From: Nemertoderma westbladi
Lineage: Eukaryota > Xenacoelomorpha > Nemertodermatida > Nemertodermatidae
Direction: 5' to 3'
DNA: 26,479 bases
Assembly (NCBI GenBank): GCA_032718475.1
Contig: JAUCBJ010000840.1
Span: forward strand, 1 to 26,479
The position numbers and the translations under genes are program-made. Positions 10,356 to 19,547 of this stretch are shown in pieces. The notes under the pieces were generated by a model, which had not been told where the DNA came from, ran no database searches, and saw nothing but the letters and a program-made list of their open reading frames with translations. Within the stretch, counting starts at the first letter, position 1. Every line of letters begins with the position of its first letter.

Positions 10356-10426
10356 TAAACGTACCCAATGCATCATTGTTAAAACGTACCGGTACCCAGT
10401 GCCCAGTATTCGGGTACGTTTTAACC
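10356..10426. repeat. KpnI-type palindromic repeat, copy 2
   Basis: TTAAAACGTACC at 10379-10390 is a perfect reverse complement of GGTACGTTTTAA at 10413-10424, with CGGTACCC just inside the left arm. Related to the 9241-9325 repeat. Shorter GGTACCGGTACC-type pieces also occur near 9806 and 15390, so this looks like a dispersed short palindromic family. Confidence 0.5.
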
Positions 10427-10574
10427 AGGATTCCCATTGTTAAACTTAAACAAGTTGTTCCCCCAGACCTTAAGACAGTCTGACAGTAAGACCTACTGCT
10501 ACTACTTCTGTACTTAGGGTTACATACTAGTAGGCACATTGGCCTAGCAGACTTAGGCCTACTCGTTTCGACGC

Positions 10575-10615
10575 TCGGCCGCCCCGCCACTGGGCTGCGG
10601 GGGCGGGGCCTCAGT
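10575..10615 (+). promoter_or_regulatory. GC box / likely promoter core of the downstream gene
   Basis: A short GC-rich island (CGGCCGCCCCGCCACTGGG then GGGGGCGGGGCC) stands out from the AT-rich surroundings about 150-180 bp upstream of the start codon at 10755. GGGGCGGGG is the standard Sp1-type GC box, and its complement CCCCGCC lies beside it. No TATA box is placed convincingly. Inferred as a TATA-less promoter; the transcription start is unknown. Confidence 0.45.
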
Positions 10616-10626
10616 CCAGTCATTAA

Positions 10627-10740
10627 GTATAGGCCTAGGTAGGCCTACAAATATTAATAGCCTGTCAGCGATATACATGTAGGCCTAGGCCCTATATAAA
10701 TAAATATATAGGCCTATATATAATTATATAGATATGCAGA
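10627..10740. repeat. AGGCCTA-motif cluster in the 5' region
   Basis: At least five AGGCCT palindromes occur in ~110 bp (TAGGCCTAGGTAGGCCTAC, then TAGGCCTAGGCCC, then ATAGGCCTATATA). They lie between the GC box and the start codon and would be in the 5' UTR if transcription starts at the GC box. Confidence 0.55.
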
Positions 10741-10754
10741 TATAGCCTATAACA

Positions 10755-10955
10755 ATGAGTCTCACAATCGAAAATATACTTAGTAAGGCCGACAGACTTA
10801 CTCAAAGACTTCGGGATCATAACTCAGCAGCTGACCAACTAATCAGCGACAGTCAAGGGGTAAATAAAAAGATAGAAGTTATGAAACAATACCAGGAAGA
10901 TATTAGTGACCTTAATGATCAAGCACATCACAAACCAAGGCAACAACTTATTCAG
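10755..10955 (+). other. FGFR1OP2: Coding exon 1 of FGFR1OP2/SIKE-like gene
   Basis: 67 codons from ATG (context AACAATGAG) to TTCAG, followed by the donor GTAAGC. It encodes the conserved N-terminus: [23 protein letters not shown] and the [12 protein letters not shown] block typical of the family. It ends in phase 0 after LIQ. Intron 1 is only 109 bp (10956-11064). Confidence 0.88.
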
Positions 10956-13900
10956 GTAAGCCTAATTCAGTAATTTGTATTCAACTCTAATCTGCTATCA
11001 CTACAGCAGGAAATTTATTAACAGTAGGCCTAATTGCGATTTACAATTTAATTATTATATCCAGGGTATCCAGAAAGAGAATCGACACATACGGGAACTG
11101 CAAGAGGAGAACAGAGAACTTCGATTGAGTTTAGACGAACATCAGGGCGCCTTGGAACTAATAATGAGTAAATATAGGGAACAGATTGCCAAGCTAATCA
11201 AAGCTAAACGAATTAACTTAAATTACGATGATTCAATGACACACACAGAGGTTAGTATATTATTATCATTTACTTTATTACTGTAGTCGATTTTTGGATG
11301 AAGCAAAACATTTGTTAGTCGTTTAATATTGATGCAAATCCAATCTCGGTGAATTAATTACGTGCAGTACAAAGTCCCCCCTAACCCCTATATGTAGCAC
11401 ATTATATTATCCATAGTTAACACATAATAGTATGATAATTTTTGTGACAATTTTTTTATCGCAAAATTAAATTAAATGTCTATATATATTTAATTTTCCT
11501 GTAACTAGGTTTGTTTCATGATTTATTTTTGTCTTTGTTTAACTTTGTAATGCACCTTTGCTACATTCTCAGACTCACATACATATTACTTAAGTGGAGC
11601 CTAGAAGGTACACAGACTCATACGTATAGAGGCTTACCATCTTACAACAGGTCGTTCAATTAAAACCAGGTATTGGTTTGTTATTGTTGTATATTTTACT
11701 GTAGTTGCGTTTATGTTTAATTTTGTTAAATTAAATTAAATTCGTTAGAAATAAATAATTGAATCGCTGTCTGACACCGTCTGATAGTAGTTAGTAATAT
11801 CATCGGAAAAATAAGTCAATCGAAACTAAAACGATGAGGCAAGCACATTATTATTTCATTTTAAACAACAACATATTGTAAACATGGCAGACATACACAA
11901 CGTGTGTTTAGTATATTTCGAGTTTTCTAATGCCCAAACAACTAGAACAATGGCTCACGATGACAAACTGATATTGTATTTGGAATCAGTGTATGTAGAT
12001 TGATCAGAAAAGTTAATATTTTATTTTATGCTGTAATGTTTAGAAAAATTAATATTAACGGGGCCGGGGCGGGTCGGGAAGTGGCGGGCCGAGACCCAAC
12101 GCACAATGGGCCGTGAAATACTGGCCCGTGTCCATCTCTGCCCCCCCCCCCCCTCCCCTCCCATCTTCCAAATTTATCTACAAATCGTAATGAGATTGCA
12201 TGAAAATTGAAACAGAGATAGTTTCAACTCCCTCCTCCTACTGGGTGAGCCAGAATTATTATTTTCGCTTTCATTCTTTAGCTACAAGCGTTTAAAATTG
12301 ATGTATCCGTCGATATTGCACCAGTTACACCGCAGTTATTCTTCTACCTTATAGTGATTTGTTGTTGCTGATATAAAGCCGACCGCGCAAGGATTCCAAA
12401 TATGTAAAAATATTTGAATTTGGTTAGGAAATAGCTGAGATATGGGCATTCGAATGTTGCATGTATTTACTTCCACTGCAGGCCATTTATTCTATTAATA
12501 AATACACAATGTTCTGGAACAGTTTGTTTACCTCATAAGTAGCTTGGCAACATAACAGTGCAATGCCTACATGATAATACTAGTACATGGATATTCATAG
12601 ATAAACACAATGTTCTAGAACATGGTGAATGCATTAATATAATAAATGGCCTGCAGCGGAAGCTAATATATGCAAAATTCGAATGCCCATATCTCAGCTG
12701 TATCCCAACCAAGGTGTACTAAATAACAGGTCATGCAGCGATCGGATTCCTGAAATTAGCGTGGGCTGATCGTTTCCCTATTTATGGCACTTTTTTTCAT
12801 AATATTTCCTTAGAAACTTATTTTATGCTACTTTTGTTCGGTGGATATGATGACTAGGATTCATAGAAATGTAATAAAATGTCTTTCTGGAATTTTTATC
12901 TTGTAGTTGCCAAGGTAACCGGGTGGAAAGTTCAAACTTTGCGAGCCTTTATTTCAAGGCGACAATGGATTCTTTCCTTGAGATTTGGTAGGTGATTAAA
13001 GGAAATAAAACACTATCAAAATATTTTACATTTGAATTTGTTTACATTCCCGTTGCCATGGAAAAAAGTATAATTACCTATTATACCTATAATTACCTAA
13101 TTCTACCAATTCTATAAAACACCATTATTATTCGGTTTGTCAGTCTACATAATAAGTTAAAATTGCCAACATTTTATTTTATAATTCGTCAATTGTGAAT
13201 CATATTCCTAAAAGTCAATATTTGCCAATAAACTAAACTGTCCAATCAGAGAGCAAGACCTGTTATAGCATGATTTTGACATTACAGAATATTAAATTTC
13301 GGTTAGCAATTATTAGAAATAAAGGACAGCCATCAGGCATGTTTGTTGAAAATTATATAAGTAGTAAATAGTAGCCCAATTTCTATCTGGCGGTCATAAT
13401 GGGAAATTATCGTAATTCCCGTTACCATGGAAACGGGATTGAAAAAAGTTTTAATGTAAAATATTTTGATAGACTTTTATTCCCTTTACTCATATACCAA
13501 ATCTCAAGAACATAATCCCTTGTCTTGAATTACAGGCGCTCGAAATTTTGAAATTTGCACCCGGTTACCTTGGCAACTACAAGATAAAAATTCCAGAAAG
13601 ACATTTTATTACATTGCTATGAATCCTAGTCATCATATCCACCTAACCAAAGTAGCACATAAGAAGTTTCTAAGGAAATATTATGAAAATAGTGCCATAA
13701 ATAGGGAAACGATCGGCCTCCGCTAATTTCAGCAATCCGCTCGCTTCATGACCTGTTATTTAGTACACCTTGATCCCAACCAAATTCAAATATTGTTACA
13801 TATTTGGAATCCTTGCACGGTCAGCTTTCTATAAGATTGAAGAATAACTGCGGAGTAACTGGTGTAATATCGACGGAGACACCTTTTTCAAACGCTTGTA

Positions 13901-16672
13901 GCTAAAGATTGAAAGCGATAATATAAATTCTGGCTCAACCACTAAGGAGGAGTGTTCACTAAGGTGAAACTATCTGTGTTTCAAATTTCATGCAATCTCA
14001 TGTATTTTCTAAAAAAAATGTATATTTAACAATGTATTTGGGGGGATGAGGGGTACCTGAGGCATATTTTATGAAGCCGGAAGTTTATGAACTAGAACGC
14101 AATTGTTATTAAATGCATTACTGTTAAATACTGTAAAATTAAATTGTGGGGGTTTAACCTATTGCGAACCTTTTACAGAAGAATCGATGCATTCAGGAAT
14201 CATTGATTCAGTTAGAGTGGGTGTTAATAACTAAGTCGCCCAAGTAGGCGTATGTGACACGGGGAATTGGAGTTCGAGGGGAGTGAAGACTAGAATGTTT
14301 ACTGTTTATTTAAATTAAGATTGGCTTATTGTTGTTATATGATTTAATTAATTTAATTATAATATAACAACTAGTTATTGATTATTTTCAAGCTTACATC
14401 GATAATTATTAATGTAGTAGGATGAGGCAGAATCAGAGTATAGTCTAGTTAAACTGTCTAACTCTAAAATAAAATATATAAAACAGTCTAAAACTAATAA
14501 AGCAGTAACGAACTAAGTGAAGAAAGATATGTACCGCTGAATTATCTGATTGGAATAAATGCCATGAAATTTAATGTTTCAAAAATTTCATTGAAATATT
14601 TTACGTGAAATAATTATTCAAGTCTATGAATTTTTTAAATTCTACTATTGAATAATTACTTATCGGTATTCTTAGAGAAAAATTTGTGAGTAACTTCGGG
14701 TAACAATAATCCCCTGGTCCAAAATAGATTTTTAGTGGAACAAGCCAAACAAAAAGTAGACTAGGGGAGAATATAAGGATCGAATAGTGACGTTCTAGAA
14801 TACTTTAGTTAATTTTACAATAAGCCGTGATTCAATTGGAAAGGAATAAACTATACCGTTACTGACCCGTCCCACAATAATTTATATTTCTCGGTAACTA
14901 GAAGTAAACTAATAACATTTTATATTTCCACTAATGTTAGAGCGGAGTTTTTTTTACAAAGTATAATTGTGATTGCTGTATTGATTTTTAGGTGTATTTT
15001 ATTAATTTGCTTTAGTTTAAAACCACGATAGTTTATAATATAACAAATCAATTGTTTGGGAGCAAGAGTTCCTGAGGTCGAAAAAGCTGATGGACTGGGT
15101 TAAATACCCCCATTACTTCCTACGAGCCAAATGATAATAAAACTTATTAAATTATTAGACAAATTTCCTTTGCTTTTGAAACTAAATTGGTAACTGCAGT
15201 ATGTAGAAGAGTGTAGTTCAGTTAATCGATAGTCAGTTCAGTTTACACAAAATTTGGGAAACATATCTCTAATAGTTAATCTTGTTATGTAAAATACATG
15301 TTGCTAAATAAAGAAACTTGAAGTTTAAAGTGTTCATATGGCCGAATTTTTTGGAGCATGTGGGATTTTTCTGATCTATATAATATACCGGTACCCAAAG
15401 GTAACTGGTACCTTAAAAAAATGTTGAAAAGTTTGTAACTTTAGTAACAATTTAGCTCTTTTCTGGCGCTAAGCCACTCCTCTATTAAGTATTATTTGTA
15501 TCCTCCTCCTTACCCAGTAAGGATGAGGGTCACTATATTCCGGGACATGGTCTATGTCCGGTGTCCGGATAAGTCGACTGTAGCTAAAACTTCTACCCCC
15601 GTCTAGGATGTTAGGAAACTTTCTGAGAAGATGTTGGAAATGGTTTCGGTAATGTTTAAGGCCATCGCTGTTGACGATATGACGATTCTTACGGAAGAGG
15701 AAAATTATGCAAGAATGAAAACTGAATTGTCTGGTCTTCGGGAATTGTTGGATATTACGAATAGAATACAAGGAGGTTGGTTGCTACGTTACAAAACAGT
15801 TCATCAATATGTTATGAAGGTTGGATTTTGTCCAAAATCCGGAAATTACTCGTACATATTTCCTTGACGGCCAATAAGTTTTTTTTAATTATGATTTGCT
15901 GTGTTCTAGGATCTGTTTAATTATTTTCTACTGACATTAATTACCTGATCAAATGAGAAACACGGCTTAATGTGTCTTTTACGGTCGAATATGTAAATTA
16001 ACCGGATGTGTTGGTGTTTAATGTTTTATATTGGTTGCGTCTGATTTGTTATCCCTTATCCGCTATATACGCGCTACGGGCATTAGTAACATTATGTTGG
16101 CTAACTGCACTGACATTTACCTCCACATTGCAGGTTGTAAAGGTGTCCCCCCACCAGGGCTAAACAACAAACTCTCGGTAGAAGTTACGGCCAACAACCA
16201 ACTACTGGACATGCAACCCTCCGATTCAGATACTGACAGCACAGTTAGTCAGGAGAACGTAGTCAATCGGACCAATATCGCAATCGAAGGGACCACAGAT
16301 ATACCTCCTGCCACCCAACTCTCCCATTCTCCCGGCTCGCAAGCGGAGGAGCATTCCGATGTATCTTTACCGGTACCGTCGGACGTCGGACCTGCGCTGT
16401 CGGACATTGGTGGAGCGGCGCTGTCGGATGTCGAACCGACACTGTCGGACATTAGTGGATCGGTGCTATCGGACGTCGGACCCGTGCTGTCGAACGCTTT
16501 GGACGACGAAGACTCATTGAGTGTGGCGTCCGACTCATCCAACACGACACTCTCCGATGAGTCCGTCATCAGCGTGCAGTTCGATTCGCGAGCCTCAGAA
16601 AGGGACAGCCTGGCGAGTTCTAGTGACCTGGAGGAACTAGACAGCGAACCCGGCCAGTCGTCGGTGTCGTAG
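10755..16672 (+). CDS. FGFR1OP2: FGFR1OP2/SIKE-family coiled-coil protein, 5 proposed exons, ~378 aa
   Basis: Joining 10755-10955, 11065-11250, 14179-14220, 15607-15775 and 16134-16672 keeps one frame and gives about 378 residues. The first ~200 residues match the FGFR1OP2/SIKE1 family along its length: the N-terminus with [20 protein letters not shown] and [12 protein letters not shown], the hallmark EEHQ-type block [18 protein letters not shown], and the C-terminal coiled coil [14 protein letters not shown] followed by LRELLDIT. Known members are cytoplasmic coiled-coil proteins of the STRIPAK phosphatase/kinase complex, and SIKE1 restrains IKK-epsilon/TBK1; the role here is inferred from family. 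Vertebrate members are about 200-250 aa, so the ~178-residue tail from the last exon is an extension. The start codon has A at -3. FGFR1OP2 and SIKE1 are vertebrate paralogues, so this single invertebrate gene is named by family only. Confidence 0.85.
11065..11250 (+). other. FGFR1OP2: Coding exon 2 of FGFR1OP2/SIKE-like gene
   Basis: 62 codons between the acceptor TATATCCAG and the donor GTTAGT (phase 0 at both ends). It carries the most conserved block: [19 protein letters not shown], then [19 protein letters not shown]. Charge and leucine spacing indicate a continuous coiled coil. The last ~20 residues ([16 protein letters not shown]) are variable, as in other members at this point. Confidence 0.88.
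12058..12160. other. GC-rich patch with adjoining poly-C tract in intron 2
   Basis: GGGGCCGGGGCGGGTCGGG and nearby GGGCCGAG lie in otherwise AT-rich intron DNA, followed by a long C run and CTCCCCTCCC. It sits directly against the left end of the foldback element. No function is recognised. Confidence 0.5.
12190..14001. mobile_element. Large foldback element (~0.6 kb inverted arms)
   Basis: The left arm (about 12190-13087) and right arm (about 13393-14001) are inverted copies with ~300 bp between them. Clear matching pairs are TGAGATTGCATGA / TCATGCAATCTCA at the outer ends, GCTACAAGCGTTT / AAACGCTTGTAGC, CAAGGATTCCAAATATGTAA / TTACATATTTGGAATCCTTG, ACCTGTTATTTAGTACACCTT near 13750 with its complement near 12720, and CTTGTAGTTGCCAAGGTAACC / GGTTACCTTGGCAACTACAAG. 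The arms differ at scattered sites, so the structure is not recent. There is no transposase, so it is either a non-autonomous foldback transposon or an inverted duplication. Confidence 0.85.
12420..12712. mobile_element. Nested MITE with ~105-bp terminal inverted repeats
   Basis: This ~290-bp segment is present in the left arm of the foldback but missing at the matching place in the right arm. Its ends are inverted repeats: TTGGTTAGGAAATAGCTGAG at 12420 against the complement of CAGCTGTATCCCAACCAA ending at 12712, continuing through GATATGGGCATTCGAA and GCAGGCCATTTATT for ~105 bp with some mismatches. About 80 bp separates the arms. No coding capacity. Confidence 0.75.
14179..14220 (+). other. 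FGFR1OP2: Proposed 42-nt coding exon 3 (microexon)
   Basis: Between the acceptor CCTTTTACAG and GTGTTA lies a 42-nt segment that is open and in phase 0/0, exactly as needed to join exons 2 and 4. It encodes [14 protein letters not shown], which continues the coiled-coil pattern into [12 protein letters not shown]. Family members have a variable linker here, so homology cannot confirm it. The donor GTGTTA is weak. Exon 2 could instead join exon 4 directly, also in frame. Confidence 0.5.
15607..15775 (+). other. FGFR1OP2: Coding exon 4 of FGFR1OP2/SIKE-like gene
   Basis: Acceptor ACCCCCGTCTAG, then a phase-0 start at DVRKLSEKM. It encodes the conserved C-terminal coiled coil: [14 protein letters not shown] aligns with the EM..VMRKA....D block of FGFR1OP2/SIKE1, and [12 protein letters not shown] with the terminal LRE(I/L)L.I block. 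The donor GAG|GTTGGT leaves one base (phase 1), matching the phase of exon 5. If this intron were retained, translation would continue for ~30 residues to a stop at 15865-15867, giving a short tail. Confidence 0.82.
16134..16672 (+). other. FGFR1OP2: Coding exon 5: acidic Ser/Asp-rich C-terminal tail
   Basis: The acceptor CTCCACATTGCAG is good and the phase (1) matches exon 4, giving ...[14 protein letters not shown]. The exon is open for ~178 residues to TAG. The sequence is rich in Ser, Asp and Glu, with a repeated motif [15 protein letters not shown] / [15 protein letters not shown] / SDVGPVLSN (15-residue period, 2.5 copies, about 16380-16495). It is probably disordered and heavily phosphorylatable. 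No comparable tail is known to me in vertebrate members. GC content is raised compared with the introns, consistent with coding. An open antisense frame covers the same repeat but looks like a shadow. Confidence 0.68.
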
Positions 16673-16914
16673 CGCCATCTAGCGGTCTCCCGGTCAACCC
16701 GATCTTAGTCTAATATTTCTCTGGAAATAGGGCAGTTGCAGGGATATAGTTTCGCGTTTTTTTACTTTAATTATTTTTAGATTTTCGAGAGGAATTTGAA
16801 ACAGCCGTTCGACATTTCGTAACGAAGATATGTCTGTCTAGAGTTAGCGCTTCACGTGAACGTACAATGTTGGATAGTAACAGTTATCGTGCAACAGTTA
16901 ACATTCCACATTTT
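16673..16914 (+). other. Probable proximal 3' UTR
   Basis: AT-rich after the first 60 bp, with no AATAAA before the minisatellite. Its last part (TAACAGTTATCGTGCAACAGTTAAC) already resembles degenerate pieces of the 38-bp repeat, perhaps the seed of the expansion. Confidence 0.45.
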
Positions 16915-18735
16915 GCAGACCATGTGATAGTTTGGTAACGTTGCCACAGTTAGTGTAGCATGTGACAGTTTGGTAGCGATGCCACAGTTACTGTAACATG
17001 TGACAGTTCGGTAGCGGTGTCCCAGTTAGTGTAGCACGTGACAGTTTGGTAGAGATGCCACAGCTAGTGTAGCACGTGACAGTTTGGTAGCGATGTCACA
17101 GTTACTGTAGCATGTGACAGTTTGGTAGCGATGTCACAGTTAGTGTAGCTGTGACAGTTTGGTAGCGGTGTCACAGTTATTGTAGCATGTGACAGTTTGG
17201 TAGCGGTGTCACAGTTAGTGTAGCACGTGACAGTTTGGTAGAGATGCCACAGTTAGTGTAGCACGTGACAGTTTGGTAGAGATGCCACAGTTAGTGTAGC
17301 ACGTGACAGTTTGGTAGAGATGCCACAGTTAGTGTAGCACGTGACAGTTTGGTAGAGATGCCACAGTTAGTGTAGCATGTGACAGTTTGGTAGCGGTGTC
17401 ACAGTTATTGTAGCATGTGACAGTTTGGTAGAGATGCCACAGTTAGTGTAGCATGTGACAGTTTGGTAGCGGTGTCACAGTTATTGTAGCACGTGACAGT
17501 TTGGTAGCGATGTCACAGTTAGTGTAGCACGTGACAGTTTGGTAGCGATGTCACAGTTAGTGTAGCATGTGACAGTTTGGTAGCGATGTCACAGTTAGTG
17601 TAGCACGTGACAGTTTGGTAGCGATGTCACAGTTAGTGTAGCATGTGACAGTTTGGTAGCGGTGTCACAGTTAGTGTAGCACGTGACAGTTTGGTAGAGA
17701 TGCCACAGTTAGTGCAGCATGTGACAGTTTGGTAGCGATGTCACAGTTATTGTAGCATGTGACAGTTTGATAGCGATGTCACAGTTAGTGTAGCACGTGA
17801 CAGTTTGGTAGCGATGTCACAGTTAGTGTAGCATGTGACAGTTTGGTAGCGATATCACAGTTAGTGTAGCATGTGACAGTTTGGTAGCGATGTCACAGTT
17901 AGTGTAGCACGTGACAGTTTGGTAGAGTTGCCACAGTTAGTGTAGCACGTGACAGTTTGGTAGCGGTGTCACAGTTATTGTAGCATGTGACAGTTTGATA
18001 GCGATGTCACAGTTAGTGTAGCACGTGACAGTTTAGTAGCGATGTCACAGTTAGTGTGGCATGTGACAGTTTGGTAGCGATATCACAGTTAGTGTAGCAT
18101 GTGACAGTTTGGTAGCGATGTCACAGTTAGTGTAGCACGTGACAGTTTGGTAGAGTTGCCACAGTTAGTGTAGCATGTGACAGTTTGGTAGCGATGTCAC
18201 AGTTAGTGTAGCACGTGACAGTTTGGTAGAGTTGCCACAGTTAGTGTAGCACGTGACAGTTTGGTAGCGATATCACAGTTAGTGTAGCATGTGACAGTTT
18301 GGTAGCGATGTCACAGTTAGTGTAGCACGTGACAGTTTGGTAGAGTTGCCACAGTTAGTGTAGCACGTGACAGTTTGGTAGCGGTGTCACAGTTATTGTA
18401 GCATGTGACAGTTTGATAGCGATGTCACAGTTAGTGTAGCACGTGACAGTTTGGTAGCGGTGTCACAGTTAGTGTAGCATGTGACAGTTTGGTAGCGGTG
18501 TTACAGTTAGTGTAGCACGTGACAGTTTGGTAGTGATGTCACAGTTAGTGTAGCATGTGACAGTTTCGTAGCGATGTCAAAGTTAGTGTAGCACGTGACA
18601 GTTTGGTAGCGATGTCACAGTTAGTGTAGCATGTGACGATTTGATACCACAGTCAATGTAGCATGTGGCAGTCAGTTAGCAGAACATGTGACAGTTTGAT
18701 ACCATAGTTAGAAGAGCATGTTACAGTTTAGTAAC
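16915..18735 (+). repeat. 38-bp minisatellite, ~48 copies, downstream of the stop codon
   Basis: The unit is AGTTAGTGTAGCACGTGACA followed by GTTTGGTAGCGATGTCAC (38 bp). The period is strict: rare variants recur at exact multiples of 38 (GATAGCGATG at 17769, 17997 and 18415; GATATCAC at 17851, 18079 and 18269). A 228-bp (6-unit) higher-order block repeats once at about 17744-18080. Each unit contains CACGTG or CATGTG (E-box type) and the complementary pair GTGACA / TGTCAC. Two variant classes alternate: GCG(A/G)TGTCAC, and GAG(A/T)TGCCAC. The edges are degenerate, especially 18630-18735. Confidence 0.95.
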
Positions 18736-19060
18736 CAGTTAGCACAACCCGTACGTACACATGGAATGGATGTGATAAGTTTAAATTTAAATTCCTCTGG
18801 TTAAATTAATTAAGGTAATTAAATTTAGTGGAAACTGTATTTCCTGCTGCGACTCTGTTATTTGTATTGTTAGTTATAATAGTTAGTATATATATAAATG
18901 GGGTGCGAAATACTTGAGTTATTTGTACATATTATTATAATAATAAATAGATAATGGAATTATTATCAATTATCTGAATAATTTATTGATTTTTCTTTCT
19001 ATGTTAGCTATAGTAACTCTCGAGTAGTGTTTTAGCTTCATTCTACGATTAGCCGTAATT
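18736..19060. other. AT-rich DNA with a possible poly(A) signal
   Basis: AATAAA at 18942-18947 is the first good polyadenylation hexamer I noticed after the stop codon. If it is used, the 3' UTR would be ~2.3 kb and include the whole minisatellite. Nothing else is recognised. Confidence 0.35.
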
Positions 19061-19547
19061 TTACGGCCGTTCATAATTTATTATTTGATTGGGTTTGAAA
19101 TGTGTTGCAAACTCGTTGTAAATTTAATAACTTTGTTCAACGTTCCCTGGGTCGTCTACAATGGCTCGATATTAAAATGGTTTGATATTTTGAAATTAAC
19201 CCATTCAGGTATTCATAGGCGATGTATCTGTAATTTAATGAACAATATAAGTCATAGAGTGGCTCAATGTAACCAAACCAATAAACGAATTTGTATCTGT
19301 ACAGGTTATAAGATAGAAATGAGCGCTATAAAACCCAAGAAGGATAAATTAAATTAAAATAATACTAATTGTTCATATATATATAAATTTTTAATAACAT
19401 TTCGGCCCAAAAGTGAAATTCTGGCATTCTTCACAAAGAGGCGAATAAAATGTTTTCTTTTTTAAAATTAACCAATAAACTGTTATATGAACTATAACCA
19501 GACTGGCCAACACTGTTTAAAATATAATACTTTATGAACGGCCGTTT
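19061..19547. mobile_element. Possible MITE bounded by ACGGCCGTTCATAA inverted repeats
   Basis: ACGGCCGTTCATAA near 19063-19076 and TTATGAACGGCCGT near 19532-19545 are perfect inverted copies about 455 bp apart. The flanking bases match only weakly. A 90-codon reading frame inside (19085-19357) has no recognised domain and is not supported as a gene. Confidence 0.35.

Larger units (their letters stand above)
8653..10560. other. Non-coding flank upstream of the FGFR1OP2/SIKE-like gene
   Basis: No supported gene in about 1.9 kb. The sequence is rich in AGGCCTA-type motifs (for example near 8818, 8994, 9362, 10013 and 10118) and in GTAC/GGTACC-containing blocks. The short reading frames here overlap on both strands and resemble nothing known to me. 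Confidence 0.6.
11251..14178 (+). other. Intron 2, containing foldback elements
   Basis: About 2.9 kb. It holds a GC-rich patch (12058-12135), a poly-C tract (about 12143-12157) and a 1.8-kb foldback structure (12190-14001) with a nested element. No coding exon was recognised inside. A 19-bp stretch near 11651-11669 has AG and GT edges but does not keep the frame. Confidence 0.6.

Noticed and set aside
10975-11064. Coding start at 10975 ahead of exon 2
   Set aside because: It lies in intron 1; exon 1 ending at GTAAGC joins 11065 in frame and matches the family.
11651-11669. 19-bp candidate microexon in intron 2
   Set aside because: AG and GT edges are present but its length breaks the frame between exons 2 and 4.
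15469-15771. Minus-strand 100-codon frame
   Set aside because: Shadow of coding exon 4, which has clear family similarity on the + strand.
16249-16569. Antisense 106-codon Ser/Asp-rich frame opposite exon 5
   Set aside because: It mirrors the sense repeat; the sense strand has matching splice phase and family context.
16915-18735. CRISPR-like array
   Set aside because: There are no unique spacers: the whole 38-bp unit is repeated, and the context is eukaryotic.
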